From assembly GCF_013090115.1 (NCBI RefSeq), contig NZ_JABFNN010000027.1:186001-250000 (forward strand): a DNA stretch of 64,000 nt, written 5' to 3'. The number at the start of each line of letters is the position of its first letter. Position 1 is the first letter of the stretch. The notes below the pieces were generated by a model that was not told the DNA's origin, searched no databases, and was given only the letters and a program-made list of their open reading frames with translations. Below are positions 8,479 to 16,639 of the stretch, piece by piece. Source of the DNA: Flagellimonas amphidinii. Lineage in GTDB: Bacteria > Bacteroidota > Bacteroidia > Flavobacteriales > Flavobacteriaceae. The position numbers and the translations under genes are program-made.

Positions 8479-9288
8479 TTATTTGTTCCGAGAAAAAAAA
8501 GTCAACAGTTGATTTTGTTCTTTATTGAAGAGCATCAATTTTTTATTATCGATTTTATAGGAAGCACTATTCTGAAGTGCAGTTAAAAATTCAGTTTCTG
8601 CCTTTACATTTGGGCAAGCCATTTTGGTTGTGGCCACTTGAGGAAATTTTAGCACTCCTTTTTCAAAAACAAAACTGCCATTCATTCGGTTGCAACCGGC
8701 GAGTCCAGAAAAGGTGTAATTTTTCAGGTCCATTTGAAAGTATGGGACTTCATTTCCGTTAAAGTCTGATTTTGATACTTGGCGACCGCCCATCTCCTCT
8801 AGAATCCAAGTATTGTCCAGTTTTGGGTCTGAGGTATATGTGCCGCAACCTTCCAGCACACTTGATGCTTCCTCTTCAGCCTTTTTGTATGAAATGGTGA
8901 CGGTATATGGAGATTTCAGTCCAGTATCAGGATGAATGCATTCTTTTTGTGCAATAATGATATCCATTGAAGTTGCTTCGGTCTTAATGCGATACATTCT
9001 TAAATTGGAACTTTCCAAAATTATGGGTTCCACTGTTGGCGTTGTGATAATGTTTGCATCAATTTTCAATTCAACTTGGTCATCAAGAAGTTTCAACGCC
9101 CAAGTAGGTTCATCACCTTGGGCTTTAAAAAAACTTTCATCCACTTCTACCGCTTCAGGCTCAATCACTTCAGCTGGTATGGTGTCCTGAATCTCGGCGC
9201 CTTCTTTTGGCACTATGGTTTTCTTCTTTTTATCCACACAGTTAGACATCAGAAAAATGACAAAAACAAAAAGGAATGTGTTTTTCAT
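8479..9288 (-). CDS. META/COG3650-like lipoprotein (HslJ-like)
   Basis: A 269-residue envelope protein in two parts. After a signal peptide ending at Cys17 (LMSNC, an imperfect lipobox) and an acidic linker comes a domain with WALKLLDDQVELKID and TVTISYKKA, similar to COG3650-type putative lipoproteins. The C-terminal 110 residues match a META domain (HslJ-like), seen in NTWILEEMGGRQVSK, FSGLAGCNRMNGSF and TKMACPNVKAETEF. META proteins have been linked to stress resistance and outer-membrane integrity. It starts 3 bases after the stop of the upstream duplicated lipocalin-like gene, so the two are probably co-transcribed. Confidence 0.85.
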   Translation of the reverse strand: MKNTFLFVFVIFLMSNCVDKKKKTIVPKEGAEIQDTIPAEVIEPEAVEVDESFFKAQGDEPTWALKLLDDQVELKIDANIITTPTVEPIILESSNLRMYRIKTEATSMDIIIAQKECIHPDTGLKSPYTVTISYKKAEEEASSVLEGCGTYTSDPKLDNTWILEEMGGRQVSKSDFNGNEVPYFQMDLKNYTFSGLAGCNRMNGSFVFEKGVLKFPQVATTKMACPNVKAETEFLTALQNSASYKIDNKKLMLFNKEQNQLLTFFSRNK

Positions 9289-9291
9289 GGT

Positions 9292-10008
9292 TCAGTTTTT
9301 TAGAGAAGATCTTTTGCTCCAGATCTCGTAGATGGGTTGACCTTTGCTGCTTAATCCTGAATGGTGCCAATCCCCATCTTTTAGTTCAAAATCAAATTGA
9401 AGACTTGCCCCGACCCTGGAATCATCTCTGGAAAAGAACTCAATATGTTCTGTATATTTTCCATTAACAGTAGTGTAAGTGCCTCCCCCAGTGCCCATAA
9501 ACTCCTTGGTCTCGGTATTGTAAGCTATCCATTGAAATCGGGTGCCAGAAAGAATTTTCATGGTCTTGCGTGGTCCAGAAGTATCACGTTTTCTAATTTC
9601 TCCATTACGCATCCTTCCAGAAATAAGCCAAGCTCCATTTAATTCTCCCGGATTGCCGTTATCAATCTTGGCCCATATTTTATCGTCCATTAAAATTTTC
9701 CCATCTAAAAACTGATAAGCAATACTGTTGGATGTTCCAACCAATTCAGGGTCAAAAGAAACATATTCAAACGTATAGGTAAAGGTGTTTTCAGTTGTTG
9801 TAAAAGTTCCTCCCCATGTCCCTATGAACTTGCCTGTTTTTTTATCATAAAAAGCTTCAGAAAAATAGTCGCCAGAAATTATGGCAACATGGCTGACCTC
9901 AACGCCTTTAGCATTGGTTGAAGTAGATGCCCAAGCACCTTCAAAATTTTGTGCTTTCAATACCAATAAACTTTGGCATAAGATGATGGTTAGCAATACT
10001 TTTTTCAT
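9292..10008 (-). CDS. Exported protein of two tandem lipocalin-like repeats
   Basis: A 238-residue secreted protein; the start at 10008 gives the signal peptide MKKVLLTIILCQSLLVLKAQ. The mature part is an internal duplication. Unit one (about residues 21-120) has FEGAW, FIGTWGGTFTTTENTFTY, DPELVG and KIWAKID. Unit two (about 121-235) repeats LNGAW, FMGTGGGTYTTVNGKYTE, DDSRVG and YEIWSKR. Such pairs resemble lipocalin-like beta barrels in Bacteroidota. It sits 10 bases after a SnoaL-like gene and 3 bases before the META lipoprotein gene. Ligand unknown. Confidence 0.8.
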   Translation of the reverse strand: MKKVLLTIILCQSLLVLKAQNFEGAWASTSTNAKGVEVSHVAIISGDYFSEAFYDKKTGKFIGTWGGTFTTTENTFTYTFEYVSFDPELVGTSNSIAYQFLDGKILMDDKIWAKIDNGNPGELNGAWLISGRMRNGEIRKRDTSGPRKTMKILSGTRFQWIAYNTETKEFMGTGGGTYTTVNGKYTEHIEFFSRDDSRVGASLQFDFELKDGDWHHSGLSSKGQPIYEIWSKRSSLKN

Positions 10009-10018
10009 GGAGATGGAT

Positions 10019-10396
10019 TTAATACATAGTATTTGGATTTGCCGATTTCTCTGGGATTTGTTGTATGGCATCCCAATGTTCGCATATTTTACCGGAGGCA
10101 TCAAAACGGAAAAAATCCATGGTCACATATTCGTCGTTTCCAGGCCAAGTCTGATGGGTGTGCAGCGCTACCAAATCCCCTTCTGCAATGCATCGCACAA
10201 ATTCAATGGACTTTTCTGGATATTCCCGCTTCATTCGTTCAAAATAGGCAATGAAACCTTCTGTCCCGTCACCAACATCTGGGTTATGTTGAATGTATTC
10301 TGAACCAATATATTGTTCAACAGCCTCTCTGGGCTTACCTTCATAAGCCATTTTGTAAAAGGCTATTGCATTGGCTTTGTTTGCTGCTAAATCCAT
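10019..10396 (-). CDS. SnoaL-like polyketide cyclase-fold protein
   Basis: A 125-residue cytosolic protein of the NTF2-like superfamily, SnoaL branch. Visible family marks are NAIAFYKMAYEGKPREAVEQYIG, the YIQHNPDVGDGTEGF motif with the usual HNP, and the late FFRFDASGKICEHWDAIQ. Such proteins are often annotated as ester or polyketide cyclases, but most are uncharacterised and no polyketide genes lie nearby. It heads a likely minus-strand operon of three genes running to 8479. An inverted repeat lies only 5 bases upstream of its ATG. Confidence 0.85.
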   Translation of the reverse strand: MDLAANKANAIAFYKMAYEGKPREAVEQYIGSEYIQHNPDVGDGTEGFIAYFERMKREYPEKSIEFVRCIAEGDLVALHTHQTWPGNDEYVTMDFFRFDASGKICEHWDAIQQIPEKSANPNTMY

Positions 10397-10401
10397 ACTA
10401 A

Positions 10402-10438
10402 AAATGCTGTTACCTTATGTATAAAGATAACAGCATTT
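10402..10438 (-). terminator. Hairpin between cytochrome c and SnoaL-like genes
   Basis: AAATGCTGTTA at 10402-10412 pairs with TAACAGCATTT at 10428-10438. On the minus strand the stem is followed by TTTTTA. It probably terminates the cytochrome c gene, 20 bases after its stop. It also abuts the downstream start codon at 10396, so it could influence translation of that gene. Confidence 0.6.
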
Positions 10439-10458
10439 CAAAGATTTTAAATAAAACT

Positions 10459-10938
10459 TTATAGTGTCCTAAGATACTCGGCCAAATCGCGAGCCTCTTC
10501 TTCTGTCAGATTTTGGTTGAGCATAATGGCATTGTTATACTCTTTTAATAGTGCTTTTGCAATTGGGTCTTCCCTAAGCATTCCGTCTGGGTTCAACATC
10601 ATGTTCATGACCCACTCTGGGCTACGGCGCTCATAAACTCCTTTGAGGGCAGGACCGATCATGCGCTGATCAATCATGTGACAGGCTACGCATACTGCAT
10701 TGAACTTGGCTTCACCGCGGGCAGCCATCTCGGAATCAATATCAGCAGGAAAATCCAAATTTTTTATGGGGCCAACTCCTTTATTGTCCAAATCTACAGG
10801 CACACCTTCACTGGATTGGGCCTTTTTGTCTTCCGTTTTGGTTCTACTTACTTCAAATCCGTCTTTTTTTTCTTCTTTTTTTCCGCCACAGCTAGCCACT
10901 AAGGCTCCCAATGCCAAAAACAGGAGTAATTTTCTCAT
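10459..10938 (-). CDS. Lipoprotein c-type cytochrome
   Basis: A 159-residue periplasmic monohaem cytochrome c anchored as a lipoprotein. The start at 10938 gives MRKLLLFLALGALVASC with lipid-modified Cys17. A charged linker (about 20-60) precedes the haem site CVACH (Cys83, Cys86, His87). Candidate axial Met residues lie in MLNPDGM or NAIMLNQ. The C-terminus (LTEEEARDLAEYLRTL) is the usual closing helix of class I cytochromes c. No partner oxidase or dehydrogenase is adjacent, so the electron donor and acceptor are unknown. Confidence 0.9.
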   Translation of the reverse strand: MRKLLLFLALGALVASCGGKKEEKKDGFEVSRTKTEDKKAQSSEGVPVDLDNKGVGPIKNLDFPADIDSEMAARGEAKFNAVCVACHMIDQRMIGPALKGVYERRSPEWVMNMMLNPDGMLREDPIAKALLKEYNNAIMLNQNLTEEEARDLAEYLRTL

Positions 10939-11041
10939 TGTGTTAATTTCAGTTGTAATATTGAGTAATTGCAACCACTAATATAGGGAATTAGGGTGTA
11001 TTTCATCAGTTTTTAAAATAGGTTTTAGCAATAAGCGAAGC

Positions 11042-12001
11042 TTAGAGGGAGTTAAAAAATTCCAAGGCTCTTTTTTCTGTGTAAGTAATATTGTTTTTTC
11101 CCCAGAAACCAACATGGCCGCCAAAGCTCGGAACTTCCAAAAACAACATGGCATTTTCTTTTGATTCTTTATGAGGATAGCATTCAGGTCCCAGAAATGA
11201 GTCGTTTTTTGCATTGATGATCAAAGCAGGGACTTTAATATTTGGCAAAAATTGCAAGGAGCTACATTGGGTATAATAATCCAACGCATCATTAAAATTA
11301 TGCGCCCTGCTGGTATAAATATCATCAAAGTCCTTTAAGGTTTTGATGCTTGCAATATCTGAATCCGTAATCAGTTTAGGAAAAGCAGGTTGTTTTTGTT
11401 TGAGCTTTTCAATAAGATGTTTTTTAAACCGCTTTGCATATAAAATGTTTTTGGAGGTAAGTAGTTGTTCGCAAGAACTTTGCAGACTACAGGGGACTGA
11501 TACTGCAACCGCGCCTTTCACTTCATTGGGGATAACATTGCCCTCACCCAAGTATTTAAGTGTTAGATTTCCACCAAGACTGAAACCTTTGATATAGATT
11601 TCTGCGTATTTTTTAGTTGCAACAATGTGATGGATGACCTCGTTGAGGTCTTCCGTTGCTCCAGAATGATAGGAACGGTAAAGGTTATTGGGTTCGCCGC
11701 TACACCCGCGTAAGTTAACAGCACAGGCATCGAATCCATTTTTGTTGAAAAGTTTTGCGCTTCCTGTAATGTAGGGGCGTTGGGCGTTTCCCTCCAGCCC
11801 ATGCAACAAAATCACCAGTTTATGGCTGGGAATTTTTGAAGAGCTCCAGTCCAAATCCAAAAAATCACCATCACTTAAATGGAGTCTTTCCCTGGTTTGA
11901 ACGACTCCATCAACACTTCGGAACAACCCGCAATAAATAGTGGCAAGATGACCACTTCTAAAAAACAAGGAAGGTCGATAGTTGGGTGATATTGTTGGCA
12001 T
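11042..12001 (-). CDS. YheT-family alpha/beta hydrolase
   Basis: A 319-residue alpha/beta hydrolase of the YheT/COG0429 group. It shows the early RPSLFFRSGHLATIYCGLFR segment, the oxyanion region LVILLHGLEGNAQRPYI, the nucleophile elbow GFSLGG, an acidic residue in NAKNDSFLGPE and His in PSFGGHVGFWG. Family members are putative esterases with poorly known substrates. The ATG at 12001 is the only reasonable start. It follows the nitronate monooxygenase gene on the same strand at a 56-base gap. Confidence 0.9.
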   Translation of the reverse strand: MPTISPNYRPSLFFRSGHLATIYCGLFRSVDGVVQTRERLHLSDGDFLDLDWSSSKIPSHKLVILLHGLEGNAQRPYITGSAKLFNKNGFDACAVNLRGCSGEPNNLYRSYHSGATEDLNEVIHHIVATKKYAEIYIKGFSLGGNLTLKYLGEGNVIPNEVKGAVAVSVPCSLQSSCEQLLTSKNILYAKRFKKHLIEKLKQKQPAFPKLITDSDIASIKTLKDFDDIYTSRAHNFNDALDYYTQCSSLQFLPNIKVPALIINAKNDSFLGPECYPHKESKENAMLFLEVPSFGGHVGFWGKNNITYTEKRALEFFNSL

Positions 12002-12057
12002 TGTTCCTGAATGTTTTGAAATGGATTTACCTCAGATAGATGCCAAAAATAAGGGTT

Positions 12058-13035
12058 CTAGTCTTTCGGGAAAGTTTCTAAAAGCTTTGCTTGTTCCTCA
12101 ATTGAGGACTTGAATTCACTTTTTAAAGTATCCACAAGCTTTTCCACCGGAAGTATATTTTCTATGGAAGTGACCCCTTGCCCAGCTGACCATATGGTTT
12201 TCCAGGCTTTGGCTTCGGTATCCAATTCCTTTCCAAAATCAATTTTGTGGTCTTTTTTGAGGTCTTCTTCAGAAATTCCAGCAGCTTTTAGACTGGCTGC
12301 CAAAAAATTGGCATGTACCCCAGAAATGGCTGCGGTATAGACCACATCATTTGCGCCAGCTTCAATGATCATTTGTCGATATTCATCTGGGGCCTTGCTT
12401 TCTTCGGTATTGATAAAGCGAGTTCCCATATAGGCCAAATCGGCACCTATTTGAAGCGCAGAGGCAATATCTCTACCTGTACTGATGCAACCTGAAAGTA
12501 AGATTGTCTTGTTGAAGAATTTTTTGATTTCTGCCACCAAACTTAAAGGGTTAATGTTTCCTGCATGCCCTCCTGCACCAGCAGATACCAAAATAAGACC
12601 ATCCACACCAGCTTCAGCAGCTTTTTCTGCATGGCGTTTTTTGATAATATCGTGAAAGACCAGACCACCATAACTGTGTATGGCGTCCACAACCATGCTC
12701 ACAGCACCCAAAGATGTTATCACCAAGGGCACTTTGTGTTTCATGCACAGTTTAACATCGGCTTCCAAACGGGGATTGGTAGGATGCACAATAAGATTTA
12801 CTCCAAACGGCGCAGGTTTTTTACCAGTTTCTTCCTCAAATTGCTGTAATTCAGTTGTTATTTGGATGAGCCATTCCTCAAATCCTTCACTAGTGCGTTG
12901 GTTCAATGCAGGAAATGTTCCCACGATACCATTCTTGCAACATTCCACAACCAGTTTAGGGTTGGAAATCAAAAACATGGGTGCTGCCACAACAGGTAAT
13001 GACAGGTCTTGGATAAATTGGGCTTTTTGACTCAT
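12058..13035 (-). CDS. Nitronate monooxygenase
   Basis: A 325-residue FMN-dependent TIM-barrel enzyme of the nitronate monooxygenase (2-nitropropane dioxygenase) family, which oxidises alkyl nitronates. The N-terminus has LPVVAAPMFLISNPKLV, the phosphate-binding region has SAGAGGHAGNINPLSLV with the usual active-site His, and GADLAYMGTRFINTEES is the late FMN-binding segment. It starts at 13035 and is divergent from the thioesterase gene; the 117-base gap holds no other gene. Its physiological role is probably detoxification. Confidence 0.9.
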   Translation of the reverse strand: MSQKAQFIQDLSLPVVAAPMFLISNPKLVVECCKNGIVGTFPALNQRTSEGFEEWLIQITTELQQFEEETGKKPAPFGVNLIVHPTNPRLEADVKLCMKHKVPLVITSLGAVSMVVDAIHSYGGLVFHDIIKKRHAEKAAEAGVDGLILVSAGAGGHAGNINPLSLVAEIKKFFNKTILLSGCISTGRDIASALQIGADLAYMGTRFINTEESKAPDEYRQMIIEAGANDVVYTAAISGVHANFLAASLKAAGISEEDLKKDHKIDFGKELDTEAKAWKTIWSAGQGVTSIENILPVEKLVDTLKSEFKSSIEEQAKLLETFPKD

Positions 13036-13152
13036 GCTATATAATGTTAAACTATGTTTAAAAGTAAAATTAATTCTTCGACCAGAGGGTCTTAGTTTTC
13101 AAAACTATGGTAATTTTACAATTATTATGCATGCATAACAAATTAACCAGCT

Positions 13153-13629
13153 ATGTTTTTTAAGGAATTTGAAATTCGTTGGAGCGATTTAGACGCTAAT
13201 CGACATTTAGCCAACTCTGCCTATATCAATTTTATGAGCCATGCACGCATGGCCTATTTGGGACAATTGGGATTTAACCAAAAAAGTATGGCAGAACACA
13301 ATATTGGTCCTGTGGTCTTTTATGAACACATGTATTATTTTAAGGAGGTCTTTGCCGGAAAACCAGTAAAGGTTTCTCTGGGGTTCCAGGGAATGAGTAA
13401 GGATGGAATGTTCTTTGAATTTCAGCACGATTTCTATGACAGTAAAGGCAAAAACTTTGCTCGTTGCCAGATGATGGGTGCTTGGATTGATTTAAAGGAA
13501 CGCAAATTGATTGGCCTTCCCCAGCAGTTTTTGGATGCTTTTGAACAAATGGAAAAGTCCAAAGATTTTAAAATATTGACCAAGGAAGATACTCGTAAGC
13601 ACGTACAGATTCCTACGGACCTGGTTTAG
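13153..13629 (+). CDS. Acyl-CoA thioesterase (hotdog fold)
   Basis: A 158-residue 4HBT/YbgC-type thioesterase. The catalytic segment EIRWSDLDANRHLANSAYIN contains the expected Asp followed by RHLANS. The central hotdog helix (FMSHARMAYLGQLG) and following strands are intact. It should hydrolyse short or aromatic acyl-CoA, substrate unknown. Its 3' end overlaps the convergent EamA transporter gene by 17 bases. Confidence 0.85.
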   Translation: MFFKEFEIRWSDLDANRHLANSAYINFMSHARMAYLGQLGFNQKSMAEHNIGPVVFYEHMYYFKEVFAGKPVKVSLGFQGMSKDGMFFEFQHDFYDSKGKNFARCQMMGAWIDLKERKLIGLPQQFLDAFEQMEKSKDFKILTKEDTRKHVQIPTDLV

Positions 13630-14506
13630 GCTTTTTACTAGCCAAATAAACGCCTAAGAGGACTAGAATGGTGGCCGTGATTTTTATCCAACTTAAATGG
13701 TCCTTACCAGTAGCCAAGGCAAATAAAATACCTACTAAAGGCTGAACATACATGAAAGCCCCAATGGTTGAAGCCTTTAGCTGGGTTAAGGCAAAAACAT
13801 TAAAAAGATAGGTCATAAAAGTAGTTCCTATCACCACAAAGGCAATTATACCATAAGCCCAAAGTGGCATAGTTGCCCACTGGATTTCCAAAAATTCGGG
13901 CAAAGTAATGGGAAGATTGATAATAATTGCAATGGTAAACAGCCATTTCATCAAGGTGAATGGGTGGTACTTTTCAATGAGTGTTTTAACAACGATAAGG
14001 TAAGCACCGTACACAGTTGCATTGACGACAAACAAAAAGTTTCCAAGAGGGATATTTGGCGCATCTTGTCTTACTTCGGCTCCAAAAAGAATAAGGCCCA
14101 AGGCACCAACAAAACCCAACAGAATACCAAGTGCTTTATTGAGTTTGATTTTTTCATTTAAAAAAAATGCGGACAACACCACTACAATTATGGGTGTAAT
14201 AGTGACCAAAACGGCACTATTGATAGGTGTGGAGAGCTGTAGCCCTTTAAAAAAGGATAGCATATTCACTACCATACCCAAAATGGCACAGACCAAAATT
14301 CGAGGCCAATCCTTTTTATCAATTTTTTCTTTGGGCCCTAAAAAGGATATGGACCAGAACAGAATGGCGGCACCAAGTACCCTAAGCATGATAAACCCAA
14401 AGGGTTTTACATAAGTGGGCATGACGCCTTTTGCAAGCGTATGATTAATACCATAAATAGTTGTGGCTCCTATAGCGGCCAATATGGCCAACGTTCTTTT
14501 GTTCAT
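13613..14506 (-). CDS. EamA/DMT-family transporter
   Basis: A 297-residue inner-membrane protein with ten predicted helices in two EamA repeats (about residues 5-135 and 150-290). Characteristic stretches are ATTIYGINHTLAKGVMPTYV at the start and TFMTYLFNVFALTQLKAST in the second half. Such transporters export or import metabolites; no substrate is evident. It overlaps the upstream ArsC-like gene by 4 bases (ATGA), which indicates translational coupling, and overlaps the convergent thioesterase gene by 17 bases. Confidence 0.9.
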   Translation of the reverse strand: MNKRTLAILAAIGATTIYGINHTLAKGVMPTYVKPFGFIMLRVLGAAILFWSISFLGPKEKIDKKDWPRILVCAILGMVVNMLSFFKGLQLSTPINSAVLVTITPIIVVVLSAFFLNEKIKLNKALGILLGFVGALGLILFGAEVRQDAPNIPLGNFLFVVNATVYGAYLIVVKTLIEKYHPFTLMKWLFTIAIIINLPITLPEFLEIQWATMPLWAYGIIAFVVIGTTFMTYLFNVFALTQLKASTIGAFMYVQPLVGILFALATGKDHLSWIKITATILVLLGVYLASKKPKPGP

Positions 14507-14856
14507 GGATGCAAGGCCTCTTTGGCGGCCTGGACCACCTTTTTGGAATTACCAACAAAAATCTGGTCATCAACAATAACAACAGGTCTTTTTAAAAAGG
14601 TATAGTGTTCAAGAATATGTTTTTTATAATCGTTTTCTGAAAGTTGTTTTTCATTCAAACCCAATTGCCGATACAACATGGCTCTTTTACTAAATAGGGA
14701 TTCGTACCCTCCTGATAAGGATGACATTTCCTCCAATTGTTCTGAAGTAATGGGTTCTGTTTTTATTTCTTGAAGCGAAACTCCTTCCAACGGCTCTAAT
14801 TCTTTCAAAATACGTTGACAGGTAGTGCAATTGCCCAAATGGTATATTTTTTTCAT
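14503..14856 (-). CDS. ArsC/Spx-family reductase-like protein
   Basis: A 117-residue thioredoxin-fold protein of the ArsC/Spx group. The N-terminal MKKIYHLGNCTTCQRIL carries a CxxC pair, and LKRPVVIVDDQIFVGN is the conserved cis-Pro region with RP. The RAMLYRQLGLNE helix is also typical. These proteins are annotated as arsenate reductase-like, but no arsenic genes are adjacent, so a general redox role is as likely. The ATG at 14856 is favoured over one 7 codons upstream. The stop overlaps the EamA start by 4 bases. Confidence 0.85.
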   Translation of the reverse strand: MKKIYHLGNCTTCQRILKELEPLEGVSLQEIKTEPITSEQLEEMSSLSGGYESLFSKRAMLYRQLGLNEKQLSENDYKKHILEHYTFLKRPVVIVDDQIFVGNSKKVVQAAKEALHP

Positions 14857-14904
14857 CCTATTGAAATAAGTCCACAAAGGAAATCAATTAATCCTCATGC
14901 TGTA

Positions 14905-15597
14905 TTAAGAAAGCGCAAATTCTACAGCTTTTTCAGCATGAATTTTTGTTGTATCAAAAGTGGCAATAGATGCTTCACTTTCAGGAATCAATATGGGCAG
15001 TTCAGTGCAACCCAATATAGCTCCTTCTGCGCCCAGTGCTTCCATTTTTTTGATGATATCCAAACAAATTCCCTTGGATTCTTCAGTAAAGGCCCCTTTT
15101 ACCAACTCATTATATATAATGGATTGTAGTTTTTCCCTATCCTGTACATCTGGAATCAACACGTCCAAACCAAAATCTTCTTGAAGAATTTTGGTGTAAA
15201 AATCGCTCTCCATGGTAAACTGGGTACCTAAAAGTGCTATCTTTTTTAATCCTTTTTGTTGAATTGCTTCACCTGTGGCTTTGGCAATGTGTAGAAAAGG
15301 AATCTCGGTAGTATTGGTGATGGAGTCACTTACCAGATGTATGGTATTGGTACAGAGCAAGATCAATTCAGAGCCAGCGGCTTCCAGTTTTTGGGTGTGT
15401 TCCGCCATAATAGCACCAATCTTATCCCAATCTCCCGAAAATGAATGCTTTTCAATTTCATCAAAATCAACAGAAGAGAGAATGCTTTTGGCAGAATGAG
15501 AGCCTCCCAATCTTTCACGGACCATTTCGTTGAGGTGTTGATAATATATTTTGGAGGATTCCCAACTCATTCCTCCGATCATTCCTATAGTTTTCAT
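14905..15597 (-). CDS. Aspartate/glutamate racemase family protein
   Basis: A 230-residue cofactor-independent amino-acid racemase of the aspartate/glutamate family. The start at 15597 gives MKTIGMIGGMSWESSKIYYQ. The two catalytic cysteines are in ELILLCTNTIH and GAILGCTELPIL. Typical substrates are aspartate or a broad amino-acid range. The 200-base stretch between it and the ArsR-type gene contains a 9-base copy (TAGATATGT, 15777-15785) of the ArsR operator half-site, hinting at shared control. Confidence 0.9.
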   Translation of the reverse strand: MKTIGMIGGMSWESSKIYYQHLNEMVRERLGGSHSAKSILSSVDFDEIEKHSFSGDWDKIGAIMAEHTQKLEAAGSELILLCTNTIHLVSDSITNTTEIPFLHIAKATGEAIQQKGLKKIALLGTQFTMESDFYTKILQEDFGLDVLIPDVQDREKLQSIIYNELVKGAFTEESKGICLDIIKKMEALGAEGAILGCTELPILIPESEASIATFDTTKIHAEKAVEFALS

Positions 15598-15776
15598 ATG
15601 CATCTCTTTGTAATTACTTGATTTTGGACATATCCTCAGCACCTTCAAATTTAAGGGACCCCAGAAAGTTGAACAGTCGCTGTTTAATTGTTTTTTTGAT
15701 TTTTTTTGGAGGTAAAACTCCATCTGTGTGGTTGTAAGTCAAACAGTTTTTCATAATATTTATAATTCGCTATTTA

Positions 15777-15785
15777 TAGATATGT
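15777..15785. promoter_or_regulatory. Lone half-site of the ArsR-type palindrome
   Basis: TAGATATGT is identical to one arm of the palindrome at 16124-16147. It lies between the 3' end of the ArsR-type gene and the racemase gene, about 180 bases from the racemase start. The second arm is not conserved at the expected spacing, so binding is uncertain. Confidence 0.35.
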
Positions 15786-15797
15786 CATTCAAAAAAA

Positions 15798-16100
15798 TTA
15801 TAATTCTTCTTCTAGGGCTTCCACATAAGCCTTGATGACTTCTTCATTTCTTTTGTAATAGGTCCATTTGCCATGCCGAGTGGGAATGACAAGATTCGCA
15901 TTCTGCATGGAATTTAAATAGGTGGATATGGTGGATTGTGACAACCCAGTTTTGTCCTGTATGAAGCCAACACACACACCATCGTCAAAATGATCAATAT
16001 CTTGATGCGGCGGAAAATTTGACTCGGGATTTTTTAACCACTTCAAAATATTAACCCTAGTTTTGTTGCTTAGAACTTTGCTTATTTCAACAATATCCAT
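15798..16100 (-). CDS. ArsR-family transcriptional regulator
   Basis: A 100-residue winged-helix regulator. The N-terminal helix (ISKVLSNKTRVNILKWLKNP) is typical of ArsR/SmtB proteins, the recognition helix is in KTGLSQSTISTYLNSMQ, and the wing is RHGKWTYYKRNEE. A Cys in DGVCVGFIQDK could sense metal or redox state, but the classical CVC metal box is absent. The ATG at 16100 is chosen; it lies 3 bases after a TAAATTTG promoter element, so the mRNA may be leaderless. The palindrome at 16124-16147 lies over the -33 region of this promoter, consistent with autorepression. Confidence 0.85.
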   Translation of the reverse strand: MDIVEISKVLSNKTRVNILKWLKNPESNFPPHQDIDHFDDGVCVGFIQDKTGLSQSTISTYLNSMQNANLVIPTRHGKWTYYKRNEEVIKAYVEALEEEL

Positions 16101-16103
16101 AGT

Positions 16104-16111
16104 CAAATTTA
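16104..16111 (-). promoter_or_regulatory. -7 promoter element of the ArsR-type gene (TAAATTTG)
   Basis: TAAATTTG on the minus strand fits TAnnTTTG exactly and ends 3 bases before the ATG at 16100. If it works as a standard -7 element, transcription starts at or next to the A of the ATG. Confidence 0.6.
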
Positions 16112-16123
16112 AATAACATATTC

Positions 16124-16147
16124 ACATATCTAAAAAAATAGATATGT
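16124..16147. promoter_or_regulatory. Palindromic operator between arsR-type and dinB genes
   Basis: ACATATCTA at 16124-16132 and TAGATATGT at 16139-16147 form a perfect 9-base inverted repeat around AAAAAA. It sits in the short divergent intergenic region, upstream of both start codons. The likely ligand is the adjacent ArsR-type regulator. Confidence 0.75.
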
Positions 16148-16171
16148 TTTAACAAAACAATAACCTTACAC

Positions 16172-16639
16172 ATGGAAAAACTACTGGATATCCTATTAAA
16201 GAACAGAACAATTCTTGATAACATTCTCAAAACAAGTAGTCCAGAGCTTTTGTTTGAAATCCCAAAGGGATTCCGCAATAATATATGGTGGAATATTGCC
16301 CATGTATTAGTAACTCCAGAGCTTCTTATTTATGGTTTAAGTGGATTGGACTATACGATTGAAGAAGATCTCATCAATAAATATCGCAAAGGAACATTTC
16401 CGGATGGGGAGCCAACTGTAGAAGAAATTGAAAAAGTCTCAGCTTATCTTTTTAGTACTTTGGAACAAATTAAATCTGATTACGAACAAGGCAAATTCAA
16501 AGAGTTTAAAGAATACACAACTTCTCCAAAAATCACATTGCAAAAGGTGGAAGATGCCATTGCTTTTTGTGCTTTTCATGAAGGAATCCATCTTGGTGCC
16601 ATCAACGCATTAAAAAAAGCTATACAAAACCAAGGTTAG
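16172..16639 (+). CDS. DinB-family protein
   Basis: A 155-residue cytosolic DinB/YfiT-type four-helix protein. The three putative metal-binding histidines fall in NIAHVLVTPELL and FCAFHEGIHLGAIN, the usual positions. Family members are thiol-dependent transferases or of unknown function. It is divergent from the ArsR-type gene across the operator palindrome, so it is the probable target of that regulator. Its TAG stop interlocks with the stop of the convergent lipoprotein gene. Confidence 0.85.
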   Translation: MEKLLDILLKNRTILDNILKTSSPELLFEIPKGFRNNIWWNIAHVLVTPELLIYGLSGLDYTIEEDLINKYRKGTFPDGEPTVEEIEKVSAYLFSTLEQIKSDYEQGKFKEFKEYTTSPKITLQKVEDAIAFCAFHEGIHLGAINALKKAIQNQG

